A stretch of 64,000 nt of DNA from Codonopsis lanceolata (lineage: Eukaryota; Streptophyta; Magnoliopsida; Asterales; Campanulaceae), in contig CM028382.1 in assembly GCA_013146195.2 (NCBI GenBank), positions 117,069,023 through 117,133,022 on the forward strand. Direction: 5' to 3'. The translations under genes were made by a program, and so were the position numbers. The notes beneath the pieces were generated by a model. It ran no database searches. It was given only the letters and a program-made list of their open reading frames with translations, and was not told the DNA's origin. Positions 1 through 10,795 of the stretch are shown one piece after another (within the stretch, counting starts at the first letter, position 1; each line of letters begins with the position of its first letter).

Positions 1-31
1 TTCTCGTGAATCTATATATATATATATATAT

Positions 32-495
32 TGAACAGCCTATTTTTAATTTGTCTTTTAAAGGCTTTTGGGCGTTGTTTAGGCGAGGGGGCTTTCCACT
101 ACAATGGCTCATTATATTTTACATGACTACTAAATACCATGGGTCTGACCCATGCACAACAAGTAAACTCTAAACTCCTCAGGTATATTTAAAAACATAC
201 TATCTCATAGTAGGGGAGGCTCTCTCCTTTACAATTCTCACTCCACACACGGGGGCTACGCGCCCTCTTATATTTTGACACTGTACTGATTCTCACGCCG
301 GAGGGTTTTGGGGGACATCCCCCACCACTCATGGTGCTCATTTTGCAGATACCTACATAGAGCCAGATATCCGACCCAAACGACGATTTCATCACCAAGA
401 CGACGAATTCATCATCAATTCGGTTAACGAACGACTCACGGATCTCGACGAATTTCGGCACCCCCGGTATGACTGATATTATCGTGGCCATGCAC
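32..495 (+). repeat. Left LTR of the array-filled element
   Basis: Begins TGAACAGCC and runs through a T-rich block, a GGCTCTCTCC block and an end region with a hairpin-like GGGGGACATCCCCC. It is clearly alignable with 2871-3328. The right boundary is blurred because the 54-bp array begins inside the last bases (ATTATCGTGGCCATGCA), where the other copies read toward ..ACATCA. The GGAGGG..CCCC..GGTGCTCATTTTGCAG stretch resembles the 3' part of Tat-lineage LTRs, which is family knowledge rather than proof. Confidence 0.65.
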
Positions 496-1670
496 GTAAT
501 GCTCGAGCCACAGCCCGAGCCTCATGTCATTATTATCGTGCATGTGCACGCTATGTTCGCGCCACAGCCCGACCCTCATGATATCATGATCGTCTCAGAC
601 GCTACGCCGCGCGCCCGAAGCCAGATTATCATTACCGTGCCCGTGCACGCCACGCACGCGCCACAGCCCGAGCTTCAGATTATTATTATCCCGCCCGTGC
701 ACACTATACTCGAGCCACAGCCCGAGCCTCATGTCATTATTATCGTGCTCGAGCCTCATGTTATCATTATCGTGCCCGTGCACACCACGCTCGCGCCACA
801 GCTCGAGCTTCAGATCATTATTCTCGTACCCGCGCACGCCATGCTCGTGCCACAGCCCGAGCCTCATATTATTATTATCGTACCCATGCATGTTATGTTC
901 GAGCCACAACCCGAGCTTCAGATTGTTATTTCGTCTGCAGACGCCATGCTCGCGCCCGAAGCTTGTTATTGTTATCGCGTGCAGACGCTATGCTCGAGCC
1001 ACAGCCCGAGCCTCATGATCATTATTCTCGTGCCCGTGCACGCCATGCTCGCGCCACAACCCGAGCCTCATGTTATAATTATCGTGCGTGCAGACGCCAC
1101 GCCCGCCACGCCCGAAGCCAGATTATTATTATCGTGTTCGCAGACGCTATGCTCGAGCCACGCCCGAGCCTCATGTCATTATTATCGTGCAGACGCTATG
1201 CTCGCGCCACAGCCCGAGCCTCATATTATCATTATCGTGCCCGTGCACGCCACGGTCGCGCTACGCCCAAGCCAGATTATCATTATCGCGCTAGACGCCA
1301 CGCCGCGCTTACGCCCGAGCTTCAGATTATTATTATCGTGCCCGTGCACGCTATGCTCGAGCCACAGCCCGAGCCTCATGTCATTATTATCGTGCCCGTG
1401 CACGCTATGCTCGCGCCACAGCCCGAGCCTCATGTTATCATTATCGTGCACGTGCACGCCACGCTCGCGCCACAGCACGAGCTTCAGATCATTATTCTTG
1501 TGCCCGCGTACGCCATGCTCGTGCCACAGCCCGAGCCTCATGTCATTATTATCGTGCCCGTGCACGCTATTGTCGAGCCACAGTCCGAGCCGCATGTTAT
1601 TATTATCGTGCTCGTGCACGCTACACTCGCGCTATAGCCCAAGTTTCAGATTACACTCGCGCTAGAGCCC
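480..1670 (+). repeat. 54-bp CpG-rich tandem array (about 22 units)
   Basis: Degenerate units built on CGTGCCCGTGCACGC, ATGCTCGCGCCACAGCC and CGAGCCTCATGTCATTATT repeat about every 54 bp; adjacent copies near 1370 and 1424 show the spacing. Some units are shortened (around 935-990 and 1085-1200). Because 54 is divisible by 3 and the unit lacks stops, long open frames exist on both strands, including one of 398 codons from 469 to 1665 made of 18-residue repeats. I treat these as a by-product of the repeat, because the frame changes at shortened units yet stays open. The block is far richer in CpG than its AT-rich surroundings. Confidence 0.85.
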
Positions 1671-1679
1671 GAGTTTCTT

Positions 1680-2040
1680 ATTATCACTCCCAAGACCCTC
1701 ACCGCGGTGAGGCTGCTCGGACTCTTGAAGACCCTCACCACGGTGAGGCTTCTGGATTTCCTTTATGCGCCCCCCGTTTGGGCATCCCACTGGTTGAGCT
1801 TCTCGATTGAGCATATGGATTTCTAGAGGACTCTCACGACGGTGAGGTCGCTCGATTTTTGAAGACCCTCACCATGTGAGGCCGATGGATTTTCAAGACC
1901 ACGATTTCCTTTATGCGCTTACGCTCACCGTTTGGGCATCCCACGGTTGAGCTTCTCGATTGAGCATATGGATTTCTAGAGGACTCTCACCACGGTAAGG
2001 CTGCTTGGATTTTTGAAGACCCTCACTACTTTGAGGTACT
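1680..2040 (+). repeat. Second tandem block, about 145-bp units
   Basis: The segments GTTTGGGCATCCCAC, GAGCTTCTCGATTGAGCAT and ATGGATTTCTAGAGGACTC occur near 1785 and again near 1930. They alternate with short inverted motifs of the type CCTCACCACGGTGAGG, which could fold into small hairpins. Roughly two units are present. The block bridges the 54-bp array and the third array and shares the GTTTGGGCATCCCAC motif with the latter. No coding content was recognised. Confidence 0.7.
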
Positions 2041-2815
2041 TTACCCTCCCACTCGAACATCTCGCGGTCGAGCTTTGTCTTATCCTCCCGCTTGAGCATC
2101 TCGCGGTCGTCCTTTATTTTTCCTCCCGCTCGAGCATCTCGTTATCGAGCTTTATCTTACGCTCCCCGTTTGGGCATCCCACGGTTGAGCTTTACATTGT
2201 CCTCCCACTCGAGTGTTACTCGCGGTTGAGTAGTACACCGCGTACGCTACGCTCCCCGTTTGGGCATCCCACGGTTGAGCTTTATATTGTCCTTCCACTC
2301 GAGTGTTACTCACGGTTGAGTAGTACACCGCGCCTACGCTCCCCGTTTGGGCATCCCACGGTTGAGCTTTACATTGTCCTCCCGCTCGAGTGTTAGTCGC
2401 GGTTGAGTAGTATACCACGCCTACCTGCGCTTACGCTCCCCGCTCGAGTCTACTCGCGGTTGAGCTTTATATTGTCCTCCCGCTCGAGTGTTACTCGCGG
2501 TTGAGTAGTACACCGCGCCTACCTGCGCTTACGCTCCCCATTTGGGCATCCCACGGTTGAGCTTTACATTGTCCTCCCGCTCGAGTGTTACTTGCAGTTG
2601 AGTAGTACACCATGCCTACCTGCGCTTACGCTCCCTACTCGAGTTTACTCGCGGCTGAGCTTTATATTGTCCTCCCGCTCGAGTGTTACTCGCGGTTGAG
2701 TAGTACACCGCGCCTACCTGCGTTACGCTCCTCGCTCGAGTTTACTTGCGGCTGAGCTTTATTTTATCGTCCCGCTCGAGTATCTCGCGGTTGAGTAGAT
2801 GTTATGCTTGACAGA
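2041..2815 (+). repeat. Third tandem array, composite 90-100-bp units
   Basis: Units combine GCTCCCCGTTTGGGCATCCC, ACGGTTGAGCTTTA, TTGTCCTCCCGCTCGAGTG and TTACTCGCGGTTGAGTAG. They recur near 2161, 2251, 2337, 2430, 2533, 2630 and 2725 with variable length. Open frames at 2013-2396 and, on the other strand, 2152-2418 are repeat-derived and not supported as genes. The array ends shortly before the right LTR. Confidence 0.8.
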
Positions 2816-2870
2816 AAATTATACTCCTTACCCTTGAGATAAATCCCAAGGAATAAGGACCAGGGGCTAC

Positions 2871-3323
2871 TGAAGTGTCTATTTTTAATTTGCCTTCCAA
2901 GGCTTTTGGGCCTCGCTTAGGCGAGGGGGCTTTCCACTACAATGATCCATTATACTTTTACATAACTATTGAATACCATGGGCATGACCCATGCACATCA
3001 AGTAAACCCTAACCCCTCAGGTATAAATAAATCCTACTATCTCATAGTAGGGGAGGCTCTCTCCTTTACAGTTTTCACTCCACACACAGGGGCTACGCGC
3101 CCTCTTATATTTTGACATTGTACTGATTCTCACGCCAGAGGGTTTTGGGGGACATCCCCACCACTCACGGTGCTCATTTTGCAGATACCTACATAGAGCC
3201 AGATATCCGACCCAAACGACGATTTCATCACCAAGACGACGAATTCTTCATCAATTCGGTCAACGAACGACTCACGGATCTCGACGAATTTCGGCACCCC
3301 CGGTATGACTGATATTTTTGCCA

Positions 3324-3328
<5 letters not shown>
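2871..3328 (+). repeat. Right LTR of the array-filled element
   Basis: A 458-bp copy of the left LTR, from TGAAGTGTC to ..CCACATCA. It is preceded by a purine-rich stretch (AAGGACCAGGGG) that may be the polypurine tract and is followed by a TA microsatellite. Compared with the left copy it has scattered substitutions and small indels, so the insertion is not recent. Confidence 0.7.

Positions 3329-3369
<41 letters not shown>
3329..3369. repeat. (TA)n microsatellite
   Basis: About 20 uninterrupted TA units directly after the right LTR; probably the insertion target or an expansion at it. Confidence 0.95.
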
Positions 3370-3370
<1 letters not shown>

Positions 3371-5118
3371 GAAACAAACATATAACTCTCCTATTTATAT
3401 CAGTTTCCTGCCTAAACTTATTTTCTAAAAATAGATCTATAATCAACAACATTTACTTAACATTTAATATTTTATATAAATAAATACATAAATTCATAAT
3501 TTATTATTAGTCTAAACTATTTGCATTCTCATCACTTTTTGCATTATATCCCTTCAAATTTTCGTCATGTATATATATATTTATTAGTCAACCTTCGAAA
3601 TTAGTCTCTAAAATTTTGAAAGATATATCTAATTTAATCAATTAGACATTTTCACAGTACTTTTTTTACCGAAAATACAATGCCCTTTGTACCATTGAAA
3701 AGTCTACAATCTTTAGAACATTTCAAGATAAAAATTTACTAAAGATAAAAATATATAGATAGTACTATATTGTAAGAGCATCCCGTATTAAACACTTTTA
3801 TTTAATTCTATCTATATATTTTTACCTATATTAAATAGAAGTGTTTATATATATATATAAATTGAAAAATCTATAAAACTCTACAATTGACTAAAGATAA
3901 AAATATGAATGGTCTTTGAATTGATACATTAAATTAATGATACGGATATTGTAGAGTTTCAATACCAAAACAAAAATGACTTAAACTAAATAGAAGTGAT
4001 TCTCATTTTGGAAAGTGCATTTTTGTGGGTACTTTCAAAAAATGGGAACCTCTCCTATATATATATATATATATATATGGCACGGGGAAGCGGGAGGAGG
4101 TAAACTTTTTACATTACAATGAATTTTTTGATTTGAGTATTTGGGAAAATCGATAAGAGTTCATTACATAGTAGTGTCTTTTAGGGTTTTTTTAATGGAC
4201 TTGATTTTTTTTTATTTGAGTTAAATTTGGGTCAGTCCACTAAACACAATTTTAAAGTAATTTAATTCCTTATAATTTTTAATGAAAAAACAATACTTTT
4301 GAGGCTAAATACTATAATACCCTAAATAAATCAAACATGCATTCAAAAAAGACATGTCATGCATTACAATCTAAAATCATGCATCACAATGCACAAATAC
4401 TATGCAATGACAATTAAAAAAAGTCGAAGTCAATCACTTACGCATGTAGGATTGTTTTTTTAAGAAGCCAATTTTATCCATGGACAACTGTATGTCGCAG
4501 TTTTAAGGGTTGCAAACCGTTCAGATTGATACTGATATGCGATGAAAATGAAAAGTTAACCAATAAAATAACAAATGTTGTGTATTAGAAAAAATTTCAA
4601 AATTTATAATGTTTTTGTTTAAGTATTATACTCTAATATTACAGATAGCTTTGTATGTTTATAATTGTTTGTCTTGTATATGTCTTGTGTACAAGGATTC
4701 GTCTCTTGATTTGACGTTTTTTCTATTTAATATACTTTATTTATATTTAAAAAAGTACTATACTATTTTCTAATTAAGTAGTTTTTTATTATTTACTCTT
4801 TTGATTTTGTTTTTGTTATTTATTTGCTTATGTATAGCGTAGTGGAAAAAATATATGAGGTGCATTTAACGCACGAATATAAAAACTAGTTAAGAATAAT
4901 GATTAATTAGCCTTTGCGGACATTATACTGTGTGCACGTAATGGGCTTTGACCCAATGTTCAACCCAAGATTTCTTGACCCTGTTTGGGTACATGTTTAT
5001 TTCTTTATGGCCCAAAAACGATGTAACTCTGCGAGTATGGGAATGAAGGAGTAAGCTGCTTGTGGCATTTCTTGTTCTCATGTAGGTCGTCGCCTTCAAA
5101 ACGGGATTACCCATGGAA
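3370..5118. other. AT-rich non-coding DNA
   Basis: No plausible coding frame or RNA gene. It contains short TA runs (about 3570-3580, 3845-3860, 4056-4078) and homopolymer-rich stretches. A block near 4010-4035 (TGGAAAGTGC..TTTCAAAAAATGGGA) looks like MITE debris but could not be assigned. Confidence 0.6.
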
Positions 5119-5490
5119 GAGAGAAAGATGTACCTCGTGTGATGGCACGTGTAGTCGGCAATGGAGGGAGATGACCAGGGTGTATGTACTTGAACCCGAA
5201 ACCACTTGCTTCTCCACCTGCAACCACCTCCAATCTAGATCGAAGTTCCATGAAAAATAGTAAAACATCCAATTTTCTTTTCTATCATTCATGTTTTTTT
5301 CACAGGGGAGAGAGATGCACCTCTGCAAACAGCGTGATGACATGCGTAGTCTGCGATGGTGGGAGATAACCAGGGTACGTGTACTTGGAACCCGAAAACC
5401 ACATGTTTCTCTACCTGCAACCACCTCCAATCTAGATCGAACTTCCATGAAAAATAGAAACAACCAATATTCATTTTTATTGTTCATGTT
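5119..5490. repeat. Direct tandem duplication, about 190 bp x 2
   Basis: Copy 1 (about 5119-5307) and copy 2 (about 5308-5490) share GATGNACCTC, GGGAGAT(G/A)ACCAGGGT, the run ACCACCTCCAATCTAGATCG and TTCCATGAAAAATAG. The period is about 190-199 bp with many substitutions, so it is old. Open frames on both strands here are short and duplicated with the repeat. No gene is recognised. Confidence 0.8.
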
Positions 5491-6166
5491 TTTTCAATTT
5501 ATGTCAACCCTTCCTTCTCCTTCCTCCAAACAATAGCATTTTCCAGAAGAATCGAACCCACTTATTGATTGTTGTTTGTGTTTGTCTAAATGGTAGGGTG
5601 GGTTATGTTCGAATATCATCGAGAGAAGGAAGGTTTTGTTTGAATTTTGTCGAGAGGAAGGAGAGAGATGGAGGAAAACTATTTGTGTTCGCCGACAAAG
5701 ATAGTGGTGTAGAACTGCCGACAGCCATGGTGGGATTGGAAGGGAAAGGAAGGGGGTTGAAAATTAAGAAGATAGGGGTTTAATTACAATAATACCATTG
5801 TATCTAGTTTTAAAAAAAAATATGAATATTTTTGTCTAGTCAAAGGAAAAGAATACAGACAATTGTACCACCGGTTGGTCACGTGATACACACATGGGAA
5901 ACCTTAACTGACCGAATTGGTGAAAAGGACATTAAAACCAAGAAATCCAAATTTTACTGGACCATTTGGGTTGTTTGCCTTAAAAAAAGCAATTTACAAA
6001 TTTTAACGCGGCCATTTGAAGAGTGGGGCCTAAAGAAAGATGTAGGAATTGTTTTTGGACGAAAGAGACCATTCCCAGCAAGAGTATAAACTATGTGGGC
6101 CGTAAGCTTGATTATGGGTCTTCCTTTTCTCCAAAGCCCTTGGCATATTCTGACGACATACTACTT

Positions 6167-6206
<40 letters not shown>

Positions 6207-7027
6207 GTCGAATAATATAAACTGAGATAAAAGTGAAGTAGAGGTATTGAAGAAGATTCAATTACATACCCACGTAAAGGTATTGAAGTTGTAAGTTGAG
6301 GTCAATAATTGTTTGTTTCCGGTTATAAAAGAACAATGGAGTAATGTAAAAAGCAGATTACTTTTTCTTAAAATATCCAAAATCATTTTAGGTATCATTA
6401 CTCTAAAGAATCTACGGATCTCTTATTGAAGAATTCCGGAATATCTTTTCACCACTACCTTCTTACCCTTTTTGGAAAAAGAGATTCCCCATGGCAGAAT
6501 AGATTAGATGGTGCAAGACAAGGACGGTTGCTTGTAGACATTAAACTGTCATGGATCAAACTTCCAAGTAAATCAAGTCAAAGGAAAGGGAAAGGGAAAG
6601 GAAAAATTAACCTAAACAAAAGATAAAGCTCAGCAAAGTTCAATATGGAAGTGGGCACACCCCTTCTATTCCAATGGAAATTGCAAATGTTGAATCTAGC
6701 CACATCAAAAGACGAGGATCAGTCTTTTCACCACTGGCTATAAACAAACCAGTTGGACACACGCACACTCGTTGCCATAACCATAACTAAAAAATAAAAT
6801 GACACGGAATAATAAAGCAGAAGCCATATCAAAGTGCTTCCAAAAAGATAAATCAAAGATGGCTATAAAACGTGATCAATATCTTAAATGAAGTTAGGCC
6901 CACACTCCATCTTTCTATTATCGGCTACCACAAGTTAATAATGGTGGACCTGGGAAAACTCAGTCTTTCAAAGATTAGTCTAGCTATGGTTCTTTTCAAT
7001 ATCATACAATCATTAGTCGATAGAAAC
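5491..7027. other. Non-coding stretch with a CA microsatellite
   Basis: No gene is supported. It holds a (CA)n run at 6170-6203, a GGGAAA-type purine repeat near 6585-6602, and short open frames of 60-85 codons with no recognisable similarity. Confidence 0.55.
6170..6203. repeat. (CA)n microsatellite
   Basis: About 17 CA units. Confidence 0.95.
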
Positions 7028-7183
7028 CAGATAATGTTATAGTACAATCAAGTTACAAGAAGTGGGTTTTCGATGGTTGCCCGTGGGTGCTTCTAATCAA
7101 CTGCTCAGATAATGTTATAATACAATCAAGTTACAAGAAGTGGGTTTTCGATGGTTGCCCGTGGGTGCTTCTAATCAACTGCT
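7028..7183. repeat. 78-bp perfect-length tandem duplication
   Basis: 7028-7105 and 7106-7183 are the same 78-bp unit starting CAGATAATGTTATA. They differ at a single position (ATAGTAC against ATAATAC), so this duplication is recent. 78 is divisible by 3, but no recognised coding frame crosses it. Confidence 0.95.
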
Positions 7184-9187
7184 GTCCTGTCTGCAGCGAA
7201 TCTAAACAGAATAGCCTTAGCTTTTCTAAAGGTCGACCACCATGTGGGCACTTGCTTTCAGTCAGGCAATTGTCATAAACAAGACCAGACTTGATTGCGA
7301 TATTTGGCAAACAAACAAATATTTAAGAGCAGTAAGAAATGGAGAAAGTGTCCCCAGGTCTTTGCTCCAAGTTTGTAGATTGTAAGAGGCAAAAATTGGG
7401 GAAGTAGTTGATGTATTAAGCCAATTTAACCATAAAGCCTTAAAAGCGAATAATCAAGCCTTTGCCAGGTAAAAAGATTTAAAAACAAAAAAATCAACCC
7501 TATCCTTGAGCCTAATTCTATTCCTCGAACCATACTCCCATTTCCACCAACTAATTCTCAATTTTTTTTTAAGATGAAACATGCAATCTTTAGAGATGTT
7601 GTGCATAACGAAGAACAATGAATAACCCTAGACAAAACCTGTTAAGGAAGTATGCTGGCAATATTCACTAGAACAAAACTGCAACCAGTGTTATTAATGG
7701 ATTCACTTGATTACACATCGATAAACAATAAAGCATCAATAGGAGGACCTCAAAACAGGGATGCAACTGATATATCCAATAAAACAGAACAACGGAGGAT
7801 TTGATAGACATTCAACAGGTTCAGTTATTGAAAATACAATCCCCAGTAACTGCTACATGTTAATGGAACGAACAAACTGCAAGGTTGGATGAAACATAAA
7901 CAAACGCCTTATAATCAAGCACATTCACGCTTTATACCAGGTCAGGAACTAGGTTTAGAAAGAACTTTTACTGAACCAACTATTTTGTCAATTAATCCTG
8001 CCCACTAAATGTAAAACTCTCTCCAAATTCAATCAAACATGGCAGCCACTGTTTTATGATTACTACGATACTCTTTAAAGCTTCTTCTCTTTCATGAAAA
8101 GAAGTGTGACAGGAAAGTATAAGTCCATTTGCCAAAGTGCAGTTAATGTTCAATAAAAAGCCATGCAAACAAGTGAGGTGAACTTTAAATTGCTTTTCAC
8201 AGCTTAAATGCCACATGATCCTACAGTTTGAACAGCACTTTTACATACACCTATTTGGAAATGGAATCTCCAATTCCTAAAAGAATCCCAACTTTAAAAC
8301 CATTAGGAATAATCTAATTCTTCCCCTATTTGAATATATAAAGCCATTTGTAGGTCTCCACATAGCAGAGTTCATAAACTATGTATATGAAACAAATATG
8401 TGTGACAAGTCATAGATCATGTAGCCGCATATGAGAGAGGATGAATGAACTTGGACATGAAATGTAATATTATAATCAAAAAAAGAAAAGAAAAAAGGGA
8501 AAGGAAATCTCAAAATCAGCACACAAATAGACTTGTTAGAAATGATAGAAATTAGAACAAAAATATTGTGCATTAGGGGCTTTTAAATTGAAAACAGGGA
8601 GTAGGCCAGTCAAAAGCCTAAGATTGTAAAATAGGACTAACATATAATCCCTCTATCCATATCTTGCAATCGTTCCTATCGCAAGTCAAGCATTTCAAAG
8701 AATAAGTAAATCATCATAAATATGGTGTCAAAAGCAATCAATAGTTGCTGTCAACAATTATTATTATTATTTTAAGTGAATGGTATCATCTATTGGTTAA
8801 TCAAAGTCTAATGACTGTACATGCATCACTTTGATACATTCAAGAAATTTGGCTATTTTATAAATCTCAAAGTCAGTACCTAAGTCAAACTCCAATAGCC
8901 CAAGAAATCAGGAATATCAGAAATAATGGAAACAATGGCAATTGAACCCATACGTAATCCATTTCCATTCTCAGCTTTGTAAAATATAACCTACCTACTA
9001 TAGAATCAAGCTACCAATTATGAAAAATGTAAGAAGACCAACCGATAAAGATTCATAAGATAAGAAAGGACCAAATTCTCATAAACCATCAAAGCGTTCA
9101 TTATCATATTCCCAGCAGTTGAACCGAACAAAAAGCAAAGCATTAATCTAAAGCAAGACAGGAATGGGTATAATAATGATATACTTT
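7184..9187. other. AT-rich sequence downstream of the HSP20-like gene
   Basis: No coding frame of note. The first 100 bases or so below 9188 probably include the 3' UTR and poly(A) region of the minus-strand gene ending at 9188. The remainder shows only homopolymer runs and short microsatellites such as (ATT)n near 8760. Confidence 0.55.
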
Positions 9188-9670
9188 TTACTGTACAAGA
9201 ACAAACCGTCCTGCTCCGTTACCTTCTCCCCAAACCTCGTCTCCATCCCCGCTCTCTTCATTATCCAAGTTTCCGCCTTTGGGCACCGTCACCACGAGCT
9301 CCCCGTCACTAAACGCTGCCGTAGCAAGCTCCGGCCTAGTGGACGCGGGTAGCCGAAAACGCCAAACATCAAGCTCCATCTCACCCATAGAAGAATTAAA
9401 CAAGTGGGTCCCTTGAACAACAATTTTAGTAACTCCCGGGTAGATCTCAATCGCGTGGGCGCGGATGTCGCGGCCTATATCGTCGTCGGTGTCGACAACA
9501 AATCGAAAAGATTCCGACGTTTCATGTATGACGACGTCAGCGTCGGAGTAGAAAGGGAGCTCGAGAACTTTGGCGAAGATGTGTGGGAGTCGTCGGAGCT
9601 TCTTCGGCCTCAGTTGATTGGATTGAGAGAGGGTTACGTTTCGCCGATTTGGCGCTGGATGAACTTTCAT
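9188..9670 (-). CDS. HSP20/alpha-crystallin-like small heat shock-related protein
   Basis: Intronless frame of 160 residues ending in TAA at 9188-9190. The N-terminus is basic (MKVHPAPNRRNV, then a run rich in R, K and P). The body has the beta-strand rhythm of an alpha-crystallin domain, with HVFAKVLELP-like, VWRFRLPASTRPELATAAF and then DGELVVTVPKGG, which matches the closing strand of HSP20 domains (usual form DGVLTVTVPK). The tail is acidic and G-rich and lacks the usual I-X-I assembly motif. It resembles the plant-specific family annotated as class II heat shock protein-related rather than a classical cytosolic sHSP; this is by recall, not search. The frame stays open upstream to 9805 but without another ATG, so the ATG at 9670 is the start. 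It may act as a chaperone-like protein; function not shown. Confidence 0.8.
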   Translation of the reverse strand: MKVHPAPNRRNVTLSQSNQLRPKKLRRLPHIFAKVLELPFYSDADVVIHETSESFRFVVDTDDDIGRDIRAHAIEIYPGVTKIVVQGTHLFNSSMGEMELDVWRFRLPASTRPELATAAFSDGELVVTVPKGGNLDNEESGDGDEVWGEGNGAGRFVLVQ

Positions 9671-9995
9671 TGTTTGAAATTGGAAATTGGGCGTGGGGGA
9701 GGAGGAGGGGGAACCTAAATACCTAATCCTAAACCCTAATGAATTTAAGGATTTGATAGAATCAATTAAGATTGGATTATTCGGAAGATGGGAGAAATTG
9801 AGCAAAATCCAACACAGATTTGAAAAAGAGATGTGTAGGTAAAAGTTAAGGTCTTGAATTAGATTGGTTGCGAGTATATGTATACATGTGTGGGTGGAGC
9901 ATGGAGGGATGGAAATTGTGTATATATACTTTTGGCGTCGGAAATGAAATGTTCAGCAGAGAGAGAGAGATGAAGAGAGAGAGTGGGAGAGGGTA
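9671..9995 (-). promoter_or_regulatory. Promoter and 5' UTR of the HSP20-like gene
   Basis: Read on the minus strand there is a TATA box (TATATATA, 9921-9928) about 250 bp before the ATG. A CT-rich tract upstream (plus-strand GA run 9959-9991) is typical of plant core promoters. Transcription would start near 9890, giving a 5' leader of about 220 bp. No convincing heat-shock element cluster was seen. Confidence 0.5.
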
Positions 9996-10795
9996 ATAAG
10001 AGCGAAGTTGCTTGGTGTTTGATTGAGGGAAGAAGGTTACACGGTGCGGTGGGGAAAGGGCGGATTTTATTGATTTTAATATTGGGAAGTGAAAGACCAA
10101 AAAAAACAAATTAAGACTGATCAATTGATCATTTGTTAACCCACCACTTAATGAGTTAATGTGATAGAAAGTGAAATTTCAAACAAAAACCAGGAAGGCG
10201 AATAAGTTCTAAATCATCGCATTATTTTCGTCTATTCTAGCACTATAATTCAATGTTGTGTAGAGCTGGCAAAAACAAGTCCAGGCCAAAAGACTCGTGG
10301 ATTCTTCGGGCGGATTAAAAAAAACCCGATTTTTTCTGATCGACCCAGTTCTATCAAAAAAAATTTTTAATAATATATTATATACAAATACAATAATGAC
10401 AAACTGTTAGACAGTGCAGTTACGCCTTACGAGGTAATTGATTATTAGTATACTATATACAAATATATTCTATAAATGCTTTCGTTTTGAAAAAAATGAT
10501 TTGAGCACCCTTAATATTAACTCAGTTGACCTAAATGTGACATGTCAAAAAAGAAGGGTTTTTTAGTTAGGAAGTATCACAGAGCTAGACCTTGATCCAA
10601 GGCGAACGCACGGTGTGGGTCATTTCACTCGAATCAATCAAGCTAGGTAAAATGAGCATTTGTTTAGACAATTAATCTCACGTGAACTGGTGACGGAAGC
10701 CTTTAAGCTGTCTAGCTTTCTTTACCTTGTTGAACTAGTCAACACTGAGAAAAGATTCGTTTTGGTTTTCCAATAAGAAAGAGGTCGTTCAGGTT
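9996..10795. other. Non-coding, possible hAT terminus
   Basis: No gene. The stretch from about 10263 (TAGAGCTGGCAAAAACAAG) resembles the first bases of the hAT element at 38326, and a GGCGGATT..AACCCG palindromic part follows, but no partner end or target duplication was found. The rest is AT-rich. Confidence 0.35.

Larger units (their letters stand above)
32..3328 (+). mobile_element. Non-autonomous LTR element filled with tandem repeats
   Basis: Two direct repeats of about 460 bp (32 to about 495, and 2871-3328) share the same start (TGAA..CTATTTTTAATTTG), the same middle block and the same end block (CGGCACCCCCGGTATGACTG), and bound a 2.4-kb interior. The flanks TATAT (27-31 and 3329-3333) could be a target duplication but lie in TA microsatellites, so they are weak evidence. 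A purine-rich stretch precedes the right repeat, as expected of a polypurine tract. No gag, protease, integrase or RT translation was seen in any frame; the interior is three successive tandem arrays. Orientation is inferred from the LTR layout and from the related solo LTR at 19556-19974. Alternative: a Tat-type element whose coding part was lost and replaced by array expansion. Confidence 0.7.

Noticed and set aside
469..1665. 398-codon open frame as a gene
   Set aside because: It is built from the 54-bp repeat, which is open in several frames; the frame changes at shortened units without gaining stops, so openness is not evidence of selection.
9404..9718. Plus-strand 104-codon frame
   Set aside because: Antisense shadow of the HSP20-like gene.
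9671..9805. Longer N-terminus of the HSP20-like protein
   Set aside because: The frame is open to 9805 but its first codon there is TTG; the first ATG is at 9670.
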